A stretch of DNA of 18,076 nucleotides, taken from the NCBI GenBank assembly GCA_936924635.1, contig CAKZHP010000032.1, positions 1 through 18,076 on the forward strand, written 5' to 3'. The stretch is from an uncultured Propionibacteriaceae bacterium (lineage in GTDB: Bacteria > Actinomycetota > Actinomycetes > Propionibacteriales > Propionibacteriaceae). How positions within the stretch are numbered: position 1 is the first letter of the stretch; every line of letters begins with the position of its first letter. Made by a program: the position numbers and the translations under genes. This document shows positions 1 to 6,905 of the stretch, piece by piece. Below the pieces are notes generated by a model. The model ran no database searches. It worked only from the letters and a program-made list of their open reading frames with translations, and was not told the origin of the DNA.

Positions 1-1946
1 GGGACCACGTCGGAGGACGCGAGCAGCGGGTCGGGGCTGGTGAGCAGGCGGCCCGGGGCCGACCGCACCACGTCGACGAGCCACGGCGCGAGCACGGCCA
101 GGGGCGCCAGAGCCGCGACCACGGCGGCGACCACCCGCCCCCGGCGGACGGCCACGACCGCCAGGGCCATCGCCCCGGCGACCCACAGACCCGGAGCGAC
201 CGCTGTGAGAGCCGTCAGGGTCAGGGCAGCCAGCGCAGGGCTGCGCAGACGGTCGAGCTGGGTCCTCCCCCGGGCCCAGCCCTGAAGGGCGACACCGAAG
301 CCGGGCAGCAGCAGCGCCACCGCCACCAGCCACACCTGGCCGCGCGACAACGCACCGATGAGGGCCGGCACCAGGCCGTACGCGATCGCCGCGACCCACC
401 GCACGCGCGAGCTGGCGACGTCGGGCCGGAGGTACCAGGCGGCCGCCACGGCGGCGAGGGGCACAGCGAGGAAGAGGACCAGGACCGCGGCCCAGGTGGG
501 CCACAGCGCGGGGACCGAGGCGAGCGCCGCCAGACCGGCCCAGGGGGCAGGCGACCACCCGCCGGCGGGCCGGTGGAGGTAGTCGGAGAACGCCGCCGCC
601 AGGGAGGTCGGGGCGGGCAGCAGGCCGGAGGACGCGACGACCCCGCTCCCGAGCAGGGCCCGGCCGGCGATCACGGTCAGCACGAGGCCCAGGACGCCCC
701 CGATGATGGGCAGCACCGAGGGCCCACGTGTGCGGCCCGACCCCGCGAAGTCGTCGCCGGTCAGCTCGTCCAGACTGGCGTCGGAGTCGCGCGTCAGCGT
801 ACGAGCCCGGGTCACCACCGAACGGGCCAGCAGGTCGGCGCCGGTGGCCCAGCTGGAGAGCATGCCGGGTCGCAGCCGGTCAGCGGCCTTCCGCGCGGCG
901 CGGTCGGGACGCAGCTCGGACACCTTGCGGCGCAGCGCCCGCGTGCCGGGCCCGGTCCGGAGCAGGTCCCACGCCGCCGTCAGCTCGTCTCGCGCACCGT
1001 CGGGCCGCTTGCCCAGCAGGAAGCCCACGGCTCGCAGCAGGCACCCCAGCACGAGACGCAGCAGGACCAGCACCCCGCCCGCACCCTGGGCATGGGCCAG
1101 CACCGTGCGCATCCCCAGGAAACGGTCGTACGCGGCCTCTGACCTCCCGGACCGGGCCGCCAGCGTGTCGGGGCGCAGGCCCGAGCGGCCCGCCTGCCGG
1201 TGGATGATCCGCGCAGACGGGCAGGTGACCACCGAGCCGCCGCCGAGCGTCACTCGCCAGCCGAGCTCGACACCGTCGCGGTAGAGCGGGACGGCGTCGT
1301 CGAAGCCGCCCACCGCCTTCAACCGCGAGACCCGCACCAGCAGCCCGCAGGTCGAGCCGCCCAGCACCGGGCGCGGGTCGTGCTGCCCCTGCCCGATCTC
1401 TCCCGGTTCCAGGCCGAGCTCCCGGCGACCCGTGTGCGAGATCGAGGCGCCCAGCTCGGAGATGGGATGCGGCTCGCCTGCTGCGGCAGGCTCCAGGAGC
1501 ATCGGGACCACGACGTCGGCGCCCGGGGTCAGCGCGGTCTGTCGGAGCAGGGCACCGAGAGCCCCCGCGGCCGGGACGGCGTCGTCGTGAAGCAGCCACA
1601 CCCACTCCGTGGCGACGCCAGCGCCGCGCGCGTCTGCCAACGCCTCCTGCACCGCCCGGCCGAACGACCAGTCGGCCTGGCCAGCCAGGGAGCGCGAGAT
1701 GGTGCCTGACGCGGCTGCCTCGCGGAGCAGGTCGGCGGTGGCATCGGTGGACCCGGTGTCGACGGCCACGACAGCGGCCGGGCGCAGGGGGAGGGACGCC
1801 ACGGCGTCGAGCAGGCCGGGCAGCCACTCGGCACCGTTGTGGGCGACGAGGACGAGGGTGACGGAGTCACCGGAGGGCACCTCGAGTGGGGTCTCTTCAG
1901 GTGCGTCGACCCAGCTCCAGAGGTCCTTCTCGGTCGTCTCGCTCAT
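1..1946 (-). CDS. large GT2 glycosyltransferase with C-terminal membrane domain (3' end outside window)
   Basis: This frame stays open from an ATG at 1946 to the window edge, giving at least 648 residues; the stop lies outside. Residues about 20-260 form a GT-A family 2 domain: a VTLVLVAHNG opening strand, VDTGSTDAT, a HDDA acidic metal-binding motif, a GGSTCGLLVR stretch and a GFDDAVPLYRDGVELGWR acceptor/catalytic segment. After a basic linker, hydrophobic segments begin near residue 410 (PIIGGVLGLVLTVIAG) and continue at about 475-505 and 510-555 and beyond, so it is a membrane-anchored enzyme. Very large proteins of this kind, often over 1000 residues, sit beside whiB in many actinomycetes and are assumed to build cell-envelope glycans; the sugar and acceptor are unknown. 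The start is preceded by GATGGGG. It lies 52 bp downstream of whiB on the same strand and may share its transcript. Family call is firm; the specific role is not. Confidence 0.85.
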   Translation of the reverse strand, partial: MSETTEKDLWSWVDAPEETPLEVPSGDSVTLVLVAHNGAEWLPGLLDAVASLPLRPAAVVAVDTGSTDATADLLREAAASGTISRSLAGQADWSFGRAVQEALADARGAGVATEWVWLLHDDAVPAAGALGALLRQTALTPGADVVVPMLLEPAAAGEPHPISELGASISHTGRRELGLEPGEIGQGQHDPRPVLGGSTCGLLVRVSRLKAVGGFDDAVPLYRDGVELGWRVTLGGGSVVTCPSARIIHRQAGRSGLRPDTLAARSGRSEAAYDRFLGMRTVLAHAQGAGGVLVLLRLVLGCLLRAVGFLLGKRPDGARDELTAAWDLLRTGPGTRALRRKVSELRPDRAARKAADRLRPGMLSSWATGADLLARSVVTRARTLTRDSDASLDELTGDDFAGSGRTRGPSVLPIIGGVLGLVLTVIAGRALLGSGVVASSGLLPAPTSLAAAFSDYLHRPAGGWSPAPWAGLAALASVPALWPTWAAVLVLFLAVPLAAVAAAWYLRPDVASSRVRWVAAIAYGLVPALIGALSRGQVWLVAVALLLPGFGVALQGWARGRTQLDRLRSPALAALTLTALTAVAPGLWVAGAMALAVVAVRRGRVVAAVVAALAPLAVLAPWLVDVVRSAPGRLLTSPDPLLASSDVV

Positions 1947-1998
1947 GCAGCCCCATCGGTCGTCCGTCCGCAGCGACCTGACAGACTACACAGCGACG

Positions 1999-2256
1999 TT
2001 AGACAGCCTGCTTCTTGAGGCGCCGGCGCTCGCGCTCGCTGAGCCCGCCCCAGATGCCGAACCGCTCGTCGTTGGCCAGCGCGTACTCCAGGCACTCGGG
2101 TCGCACGTCGCAGCTGCGGCAGACCTTCTTGGCCTCGCGCGTGGACCCGCCCTTCTCCGGGAAGAAGGCCTCAGGATCCGTCTGTGCACAGAGCGCGTGC
2201 TCCTGCCAGCCCAGGGCACCCTCGTCGACCTCAGCGACGCTCACGACCTGCTGCAT
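1999..2256 (-). CDS. whiB: WhiB2-like [4Fe-4S] transcriptional regulator
   Basis: An 85-residue protein with the complete WhiB signature: Cys23, Cys46, Cys49 and Cys55 (C-X22-C-X2-C-X5-C) to ligate a [4Fe-4S] cluster, the GIWGG turn at 67-71, and a basic tail SERERRRLKK at 73-82 that contacts DNA. WhiB proteins bind the principal sigma factor region 4 and steer transcription. The short N-terminus and this tail, together with the location next to a giant glycosyltransferase and manC, resemble WhiB2/WhmD (Streptomyces WhiB), which acts in septation and sporulation; the subtype is inferred. The ATG at 2256 has a strong ribosome site, GGGAGGA, about 8 nt upstream. A good sigma-70-type promoter lies upstream (2312-2341), implying a leader of roughly 50 nt. 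Downstream is the large glycosyltransferase. Confidence 0.95.
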   Translation of the reverse strand: MQQVVSVAEVDEGALGWQEHALCAQTDPEAFFPEKGGSTREAKKVCRSCDVRPECLEYALANDERFGIWGGLSERERRRLKKQAV

Positions 2257-2311
2257 GACTTGTCCTCCCGACCCTGCCCAGTCCCCCGAGGTAGCGGACT
2301 ACACACGGGGA

Positions 2312-2341
2312 ATTACACGCCTGTGACTCTATCCGCGTCAA
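2312..2341 (-). promoter_or_regulatory. sigma-70-type promoter of whiB with flanking palindromes
   Basis: On the minus strand a -35 TTGACG (2341-2336) and a -10 TGTAAT (2317-2312, five of six matches to TATAAT) are separated by 18 bp, predicting a start near 2305. A perfect 12-bp palindrome CCCGGATCCGGG (2342-2353) abuts the -35. A second imperfect inverted repeat, TGACTC-N5-GCGTCA (2324-2340, plus strand), covers the -35. These look like regulator sites; which protein binds them is unknown. Confidence 0.7.
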
Positions 2342-2504
2342 CCCGGATCCGGGAATCAAATCGACAAAGCTCCCACCGGGGCCAGGTCGCTCGTGCGGGT
2401 CACGGGCAGGTGTGGGCCGGGCGGTCCAGGACGTCATGGACGAGGCACCTGGTGACAGCCACGTGGGGCCGGGACCTCGTGCGCGTCGGGCGCCGAGCGA
2501 GAGG

Positions 2505-3341
2505 TCAGCCGCGACGGGTCACGTCGTCTGCGGGGTTCCAGGACGGCGCGCCGGTGCGCGGCACCGACGGGGTGTCGCTGGGCAGCACGATCCTGGTCTG
2601 GCGCGCCGCCGTCGTCGGCTGCGTGCTCTGCGTGCCCTGCGGGCCGGCCTCCAGCTCGGCGGGGTCTCCTGGAAGAGCTCGCAGCGAGGCTGGGATGCCG
2701 ACCTGGTCGCCGCCCGCGGCCGTCCAGCCGTCGGTGTCGGTGCCGTACGCGGTGGCCGCGCCACCCGTCGCCGCCTCGCTGGCCCGCCGCCAGACCACTC
2801 CGGTGGCGACGTCCGGGGCCCAGGTGGGCTGGCGGGCCGGGTCGATCGCCGAGGCCTCAGGCTCCGGCTCGGGCGCCGGCTTCGTCTCGACCTGCCCCGC
2901 GGGAGCGCTGGCGGCCGTCGCCGGCGTGGCCTGGAAGGCGAGGTAGAGCACCCAGGCCATCAGCCCCTTGAGGATGATGTCGGTGATGCCGCCGATGGAG
3001 TCTAGGAAGTGGGAGAACGAGCCGCCAGGCCCCAGCAGCGCCAGCACCAGCAGGACCGCACCGGCCACGGCGGAGAGGGCGAGCAGCACCATCGAGACGC
3101 CGGCGAGCTGCCGGGCATGACGGGTGCGAGGGGCGACCAGCGCGCAGGACAGCACCAGCGCGGTCAGCACCACCCCGTCGACGACACTGAAGAGGCCCGT
3201 GACTCCCTGGGCCGACTGCGTCAGGGACCCGTTCGCCGCGGCTCGGGAGAACCGCACCACGTTGATCACACCGTCGACGACGGCAACGAGGAGGGCCACC
3301 ACCGTGGCCGGCTCCCGGAACTGCTTCAACCTGTCGATCAC
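2505..3341 (-). CDS. four-helix membrane protein with long acidic/proline-rich tail, coupled to manC
   Basis: Not a family I can name. The 278-residue product has four likely membrane helices (about 13-30, 48-68, 79-103 and 112-135) with little loop sequence. A long disordered tail follows (136-278), rich in Pro, Ala, Glu and Thr. Within the tail, PTWAPDVATGVVWRRASEAA (about 172-191) resembles a W-x-PD-x-A-x-G-x-x-W-x-RA motif that I recall from tails of other actinomycete membrane proteins; that memory is not a search result. The start is a GTG at 3341 whose last bases overlap the manC stop (GTGA), with GGGGGAG about 9 nt upstream, so translation is probably coupled to manC. An upstream extension of this frame to 3836 exists but only overlaps manC in another frame. 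Co-expression suggests a role near mannose-containing envelope glycans; this is inference. Confidence 0.8.
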   Translation of the reverse strand: MIDRLKQFREPATVVALLVAVVDGVINVVRFSRAAANGSLTQSAQGVTGLFSVVDGVVLTALVLSCALVAPRTRHARQLAGVSMVLLALSAVAGAVLLVLALLGPGGSFSHFLDSIGGITDIILKGLMAWVLYLAFQATPATAASAPAGQVETKPAPEPEPEASAIDPARQPTWAPDVATGVVWRRASEAATGGAATAYGTDTDGWTAAGGDQVGIPASLRALPGDPAELEAGPQGTQSTQPTTAARQTRIVLPSDTPSVPRTGAPSWNPADDVTRRG

Positions 3342-4414
3342 GCGAACTGCTCCCCCGCCTGGTCCTTGACCGCCGCCACGAGCTGCTTGATCTGCTCGGT
3401 GCCGGCCATGGGGCACACGAGCGTGACGTTGCCCGAGGTGACGACCACGGTGTCGGTCAGCCCCACGACCGCCACGACACTGCCGTCGGCCCCACGGTTC
3501 ACGATCAGGTTCCCGGAGCTGTCCAGCGTCACCGCCCGGCCCTCCACGGCGTTGCCGTCCTGCTGCGGCAGGTGCTCCGCGAGGGCGGCGAAGCCCCCGA
3601 CGTCGTACCAGTCGATCGACAGCCGGACGCCGACCACGTGCGCGTCGCCCTCCCCGCGGGAGACCGGCTCCATCACGGCGAAGTCGACACTGTTCTTGGG
3701 CAGCGTGGGGTAGATGTCGCCGATGCGCTCCGGGTGCTCGGCGAGCGTCTGCACCCCCTCGTACGTCTCCGGCTGGAGCGTGCGCAGCTGGTCGAGCAAC
3801 GTGGCGGCGCGCCACACGAACATTCCCGCGTTCCACCAGTAGTCACCGCTCGACACATAGGCGGCCGCCGTCGCGGCATCCGGCTTCTCGCGGAACTCCG
3901 TCACCGCGAACGCATTCTCGAAGCCCTCGATCGGCTCACCCCGGTGCAGGTAGCCGAACCCGGTGTGCGGCGCGGTCGGCACCACACCGAAGGTCACCAG
4001 GGCCGAGGCATCCTTCTCCGCCACCTGGAAGGCCTCGTCCAGCGCCTGCTGGAAGTCAGGGACGGGGCGGATGATGTGGTCCGCCGTGAGGGTGGCGACG
4101 ACCGCCTCCGGGTCGCGGCGCACCAGCAGCGCGGCCGGCCAGGCCACCGCGTTCAGCGAGTCGCGCCCCACCGGCTCGCCGAGCAGGTTCTCCGGCGGCA
4201 GCTCCGGCAGCTCGGCGGCCACCACGTCGAGGTAGGCCGCACCCGCGCAGACGAGGATGCAGGCGTCGGGGATCATGCCCTGCACCCGCTCGTACGCGAT
4301 CCGCAGCAGCGACTTGCCGTCGACGAGGGTCAGCAGCTGCTTGGGCATCCCCTTGCGGGACAGGGGCCACAACCGAGTGCCGGCTCCACCGGCCATGATC
4401 ACCACGTAGCGCAT
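3338..4414 (-). CDS. manC: mannose-1-phosphate guanylyltransferase
   Basis: A 358-residue cytosolic nucleotidyltransferase making GDP-mannose from GTP and mannose 1-phosphate. It has the N-terminal GTP-binding signature MAGGAGTRLWPLSRKGMPKQ (7-26), an HTGFGYL segment, the FREKP active-site motif, YWWNAGMFVW, VDFAVMEP and the DWYDVGGF segment typical of this family. It is the short, single-function form with no fused phosphomannose isomerase. I place the start at the ATG at 4414: the frame could extend to a TTG at 4444, but a -10 box TAGGCT ends 7 bp before the ATG, indicating a leaderless mRNA, and the family N-terminus matches there. It is divergent from the TIGR03089 gene, 40 bp away, and its stop overlaps the start of the membrane protein at 2505-3341. 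GDP-mannose feeds mannosylated lipids and polyprenyl-phosphate mannose. Confidence 0.93.
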   Translation of the reverse strand: MRYVVIMAGGAGTRLWPLSRKGMPKQLLTLVDGKSLLRIAYERVQGMIPDACILVCAGAAYLDVVAAELPELPPENLLGEPVGRDSLNAVAWPAALLVRRDPEAVVATLTADHIIRPVPDFQQALDEAFQVAEKDASALVTFGVVPTAPHTGFGYLHRGEPIEGFENAFAVTEFREKPDAATAAAYVSSGDYWWNAGMFVWRAATLLDQLRTLQPETYEGVQTLAEHPERIGDIYPTLPKNSVDFAVMEPVSRGEGDAHVVGVRLSIDWYDVGGFAALAEHLPQQDGNAVEGRAVTLDSSGNLIVNRGADGSVVAVVGLTDTVVVTSGNVTLVCPMAGTEQIKQLVAAVKDQAGEQFA

Positions 4415-4421
4415 GCTCGTG

Positions 4422-4427
4422 AGCCTA
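4422..4427 (-). promoter_or_regulatory. -10 element of leaderless manC promoter
   Basis: TAGGCT on the minus strand followed by seven bases and the manC ATG. The same ten bases, TAGGCTCACG, precede purK with the same spacing. No Shine-Dalgarno sequence is present, so a leaderless transcript is likely. No convincing -35 is visible. Confidence 0.5.
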
Positions 4428-4441
4428 ACGGTCGGCTCTGA

Positions 4442-4447
4442 CAAGAT
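4442..4447 (+). promoter_or_regulatory. candidate -10 element of TIGR03089 gene
   Basis: CAAGAT lies 7 bp before the GTG at 4455. It is a weaker match (A2 and T6 of TANNNT) but has the spacing of the other leaderless starts in the window. The divergent manC and TIGR03089 promoters share about 40 bp, so their elements must overlap. Confidence 0.35.
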
Positions 4448-4454
4448 CAGTCAC

Positions 4455-5147
4455 GTGCCGTCTGTCATCGATGCCCTGACCCGCCGCGCCCGCCGGGACG
4501 GGGCGCGGCCGCTGCTCACCTGGTACGACCTCTCGACCGGTGCCCGCACCGAGCTCTCAGGCGTGACGCTCGCCAACTGGGCGGACAAGACGGCCAACCT
4601 GCTGCTGGAGCTGGACGTGGAGGCCGGTGACGTCGTCGCCATGCCGCTGGTCACCACCGACCCCGGGCACTGGACCACCTTGGCGTTGCTGACCGGTGCC
4701 TGGCAGGCGGGCGCCACCGTGGCGGCCGGCGACGACCCGGAGGCGGTGCTCACGGTGGTGGGCCCCGCTGACCCGCGGGTGAGGTCCGGCGCCTCGGGCG
4801 ACGTGCTCGCCTGCTCCCTGCATCCGCTGGGCCTGGGCCTCCAGGGCACCCTAGGGCCCGGGGTGATCGACTTCTCCGAGGACGTGCGGGCACAGCCCGA
4901 CCACTTCGGAGGCGTGCCCGTCGACCAGGGCACGACCGCGTGGCGCGACGGGTCGCGCTCGATGTCGTACGCGGCCGTGGGTGAGGTGGAGCCGTCGGCC
5001 GAGCGCAGGCTGGTGCGCCCCACCGGGCCCTGGGAGACCGTGCGAGCCGCGCTGGTGGCGCCGCTGCTGGGTGGGGGGTCGAGCCTCGTGGTGGTCGGCG
5101 AGGGCGACGTCACCCGCATCGCGGAGACCGAGCGCGCCGACGCCTGA
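4455..5147 (+). CDS. TIGR03089 family protein
   Basis: A 230-residue protein matching the actinomycete TIGR03089 family (M. tuberculosis Rv3268 type). Its sequence looks like a shortened N-terminal half of an acyl-CoA synthetase/AMP-binding (ANL) domain: VIDALTRRARRDGARPLLTWY, then ANWADKTANLL and DVVAMPL as in ANL enzymes. The phosphate-binding loop and the C-terminal lid of active ligases are absent, so adenylation activity is doubtful. No function is established. I prefer the GTG at 4455 because family homology begins at VIDAL and a possible -10 element lies 7 bp upstream; an ATG at 4413 would add 14 unconserved residues overlapping the manC start. In Mycobacterium the homologue also sits next to an LCP gene and the mannose/rhamnose nucleotide-sugar genes. 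A hairpin at 5162-5186 follows. Confidence 0.85.
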   Translation: MPSVIDALTRRARRDGARPLLTWYDLSTGARTELSGVTLANWADKTANLLLELDVEAGDVVAMPLVTTDPGHWTTLALLTGAWQAGATVAAGDDPEAVLTVVGPADPRVRSGASGDVLACSLHPLGLGLQGTLGPGVIDFSEDVRAQPDHFGGVPVDQGTTAWRDGSRSMSYAAVGEVEPSAERRLVRPTGPWETVRAALVAPLLGGGSSLVVVGEGDVTRIAETERADA

Positions 5148-5161
5148 CCGGAGAGCGGCAG

Positions 5162-5186
5162 CCCGGCTGCGCAAGCGTCAGCCGGG
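5162..5186. terminator. bidirectional hairpin between convergent genes
   Basis: Eight-bp arms CCCGGCTG (5162-5169) and CAGCCGGG (5179-5186) pair perfectly, with CGC/GCG pairing inside and one bulged T. It fills the gap between the TIGR03089 stop (5147) and the flavin oxidoreductase stop (5198). There is no T-run on either side, as is common in G+C-rich actinomycetes. Confidence 0.65.
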
Positions 5187-5197
5187 TGCCGGACGCC

Positions 5198-6220
5198 TCA
5201 GGTCAGCATGTCCCGCACCAGCGGGGCGACCTTCGTGCCGTACAGCTCGATGCTCGTCATGATCTGCTCGTGCGGCAGCGTCCCGTGGCCGACCTTCATG
5301 TCGAAGCGGGCCGCGTCGAGCGCCTTGACGCCCTGCGCGATCTTGCGTGCGGCCGTCTCGGGCGAGCCGACGACCATCGACCCGTACGTCGCCTCGTGCT
5401 CGAACGACGCGCGACTGGGCCGGCTCCAGCCGCGCTCACGGCCCAGCTGGGTCATGTGCGCCAGCCAGTGCGGGAACAGCTCTTCCTTCGCCTGCTCGTC
5501 GGTCTCGGCGACATGGCCGAAGGAGTGGTACCCCACCGGCTGCGGGTCCTTGCCCAGCTCTTCCAGCGCCCGCCGGTGCAGCTCGGCGAAGGGGGCGAAC
5601 CGCTCGACGGCCCCACCGATGATCGCCAGCATCAGCGGGAACCCGTGGCTGGCCGCCCGGACGACCGAGTGCGGGCTGCCGCCGACGGCCACCCAGGTCG
5701 TGATGGGTCCGTGCTCGGGCACCGGGTAGAGGGTCTGGTCGGTGAGCGACTGCGTGAGCGTGCCCTCCCAGGTCACCGGCTGCTGCCGCAGCGCGGCCCA
5801 CAGGGCGAGCTTCTCCTCGAACAGGTCCTCGTACTGCGCCAGCGGGTAGCCGAACAGCGGGAACGACTCGGTGAACGAGCCACGCCCCAGGATCACCTCG
5901 GCGCGGCCGTTGGACAGCGCGTCCAGCGTCGACCAGCGCTCGAAGATGCGTACGGGGTCGTCGGAGCTGAGCACCGTGACGGCGCTGCCCAGCCGGATCC
6001 GCTCGGTCACGGTGGCGAGACCGGCCAGCACCATCTCGGGCGAGCTGACGGCGAAGTCCGCACGGTGGTGCTCCCCGATCCCCATGAAGTCCAGCCCCAC
6101 CTGGTCGGCGAGCTGCCCCTCCTCGACCACGTTACGGACCACCTGCGCGTGAGGCAGCAGCACCCCCTCGCTGTCGTGCGTCACGTCTCCGAAGGTGTCG
6201 ATCCCCAGCTCTACGGTCAT
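5198..6220 (-). CDS. LLM-class flavin-dependent oxidoreductase
   Basis: A 340-residue luciferase-like (bacterial luciferase fold) TIM-barrel enzyme. Visible features are the opening ELGIDTFGD strand, the GIGEHHR motif (47-53) of the FMN-dependent LLM branch, RIRLGSAVTVLSSDDPVR, the GRAEVILGRGSF strand, WVAVGGSPHS and a C-terminal substrate-side region. It resembles the Atu2307/TIGR03858-type family. That favours FMN over F420 as cofactor, but this is not certain from sequence, and the substrate is unknown. The start is ATG 6220; an upstream ATG/TTG pair (6244/6247) is less likely because an exact GGAAT-N18-GTT promoter ends 8 bp before 6220, so the mRNA would begin about at this ATG. It is divergent from the F420-reductase-like gene with the same promoter type. 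The pair is probably co-regulated by a redox-stress sigma factor. Confidence 0.9.
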   Translation of the reverse strand: MTVELGIDTFGDVTHDSEGVLLPHAQVVRNVVEEGQLADQVGLDFMGIGEHHRADFAVSSPEMVLAGLATVTERIRLGSAVTVLSSDDPVRIFERWSTLDALSNGRAEVILGRGSFTESFPLFGYPLAQYEDLFEEKLALWAALRQQPVTWEGTLTQSLTDQTLYPVPEHGPITTWVAVGGSPHSVVRAASHGFPLMLAIIGGAVERFAPFAELHRRALEELGKDPQPVGYHSFGHVAETDEQAKEELFPHWLAHMTQLGRERGWSRPSRASFEHEATYGSMVVGSPETAARKIAQGVKALDAARFDMKVGHGTLPHEQIMTSIELYGTKVAPLVRDMLT

Positions 6221-6228
6221 GCCCCACC

Positions 6229-6254
6229 AACCTGGATGAAACATCAACTATTCC
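6229..6254 (-). promoter_or_regulatory. SigR/SigH-type ECF promoter of the flavin oxidoreductase gene
   Basis: Minus strand GGAAT (6254-6250), 18 bp, GTT (6231-6229), then 8 bp to the ATG at 6220. This is exactly the GGAAT-N18-GTT consensus of Streptomyces SigR and mycobacterial SigH. The spacing predicts a leaderless or nearly leaderless message. Confidence 0.7.
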
Positions 6255-6256
6255 CC

Positions 6257-6282
6257 GGAATGCGTACGCCCCGCCGTCGGTT
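6257..6282 (+). promoter_or_regulatory. SigR/SigH-type ECF promoter of the F420-reductase-like gene
   Basis: Plus strand GGAAT (6257-6261), 18 bp, GTT (6280-6282), then 9 bp to the GTG at 6292. With the minus-strand copy it forms ATTCC-CC-GGAAT: two -35 elements head to head, 2 bp apart. Because the -10 ends at 6282, a GTG at 6283 could not be the start; 6292 fits a leaderless message. Confidence 0.7.
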
Positions 6283-6291
6283 GTGGCCCTC

Positions 6292-6900
6292 GTGGCGACA
6301 CTCGGACTGATCGGGGCAGGCAAGCTGGGCACGACCGTGGGGCAGCTGGCGCTGCAGGCAGGCTGGGACGTCCGCGTCCACGACAGCTCCCCCGACCCCA
6401 TGCTCCCGCTCATCCTCAGCACCGTGCTGCCGGGCGCGGAGCGGGTCGAGCTCCCCGACGCCGCGGCCTCCGACGTCGTCGTGCTCGCCGTGCCGCACCC
6501 CGCCGTGGCCGCCCTGGACCTCGCACAGCTGTCCGGCCGTGTGGTGGTCGACGCCACGAACCCCTGGAAGGCGACCGACTCGGCCCTCGGCGGGCCCGGG
6601 TCGAGCGCCGACATCCTCGCCCTCAACCCGAGCATGCGGCTGGTCAAGACCCTGAACCACCTGGCGTACGCGGACCTGGGCGCCCTCGCCCTCCCTCACG
6701 GGCACTCGCAGCGCCGGGCGCTGGCGGTGGCCGGCGACGACGAGGAGGCCGTGACGGCGGTCTCGGGCCTGGTCGACGACATGGGGTACGACCCCGTCCC
6801 GGTGCCGTTCGACCACGCGGCGCTGCTGGAGGTGGACGGGCCGGTGTTCGGCCGGTCGCTCAGCGCCGACGAGATGCGCGTGGTGCTGGCCGAGGGCTGA
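6292..6900 (+). CDS. NADPH-dependent F420 reductase-like dinucleotide-binding protein
   Basis: A 202-residue Rossmann-fold protein. LGLIGAGKLG (4-13) is the GxGxxG NADP-binding loop. The later SDVVVLAVPHPAV, VVVDATNPW and MRLVKTLNHLAY segments, and AGDDEEAV near the end, follow the pattern of the short F420:NADP oxidoreductase (Fno/NpdG) family, which transfers hydride between NADPH and deazaflavin F420. The family is about 200-230 residues, so it is full length. F420 specificity is inferred from the family; a related NAD(P)-binding reductase with another partner is possible. The GTG at 6292 is chosen over the in-frame GTG at 6283 because of the promoter position. It is divergent from the LLM oxidoreductase. 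Its stop is 3 bp from the stop of the convergent YbaB-like gene. Confidence 0.8.
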   Translation: MATLGLIGAGKLGTTVGQLALQAGWDVRVHDSSPDPMLPLILSTVLPGAERVELPDAAASDVVVLAVPHPAVAALDLAQLSGRVVVDATNPWKATDSALGGPGSSADILALNPSMRLVKTLNHLAYADLGALALPHGHSQRRALAVAGDDEEAVTAVSGLVDDMGYDPVPVPFDHAALLEVDGPVFGRSLSADEMRVVLAEG

Positions 6901-6905
6901 CCCTC
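6892..6905. terminator. small hairpin spanning two convergent stop codons
   Basis: GAGGG (6892-6896) pairs with CCCTC (6901-6905) around a CTGA loop that contains the plus-strand stop; the minus-strand stop (6906-6904) overlaps the other arm. The stem is only 5 bp, so termination is uncertain. Confidence 0.35.

Noticed and set aside
880..1827. 315-residue minus-strand frame inside the first glycosyltransferase
   Set aside because: Same strand but a different frame from the GT2 domain; Arg/Pro-rich composition typical of frame-shifted G+C-rich coding.
2346..2379. Plus-strand GGAAT near the whiB promoter as another ECF promoter
   Set aside because: The bases 18 bp after GGAAT are ACC rather than GTT, and no plus-strand gene follows.
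3342..3836. N-terminal extension of the four-helix membrane protein
   Set aside because: It overlaps manC in another frame and is Arg/Gly-rich; the GTGA overlap with a ribosome site marks 3341 as the start.
5186..6310. 374-residue open frame on the plus strand
   Set aside because: Antisense shadow of the flavin oxidoreductase; it crosses the divergent promoter region and has no recognisable domain.
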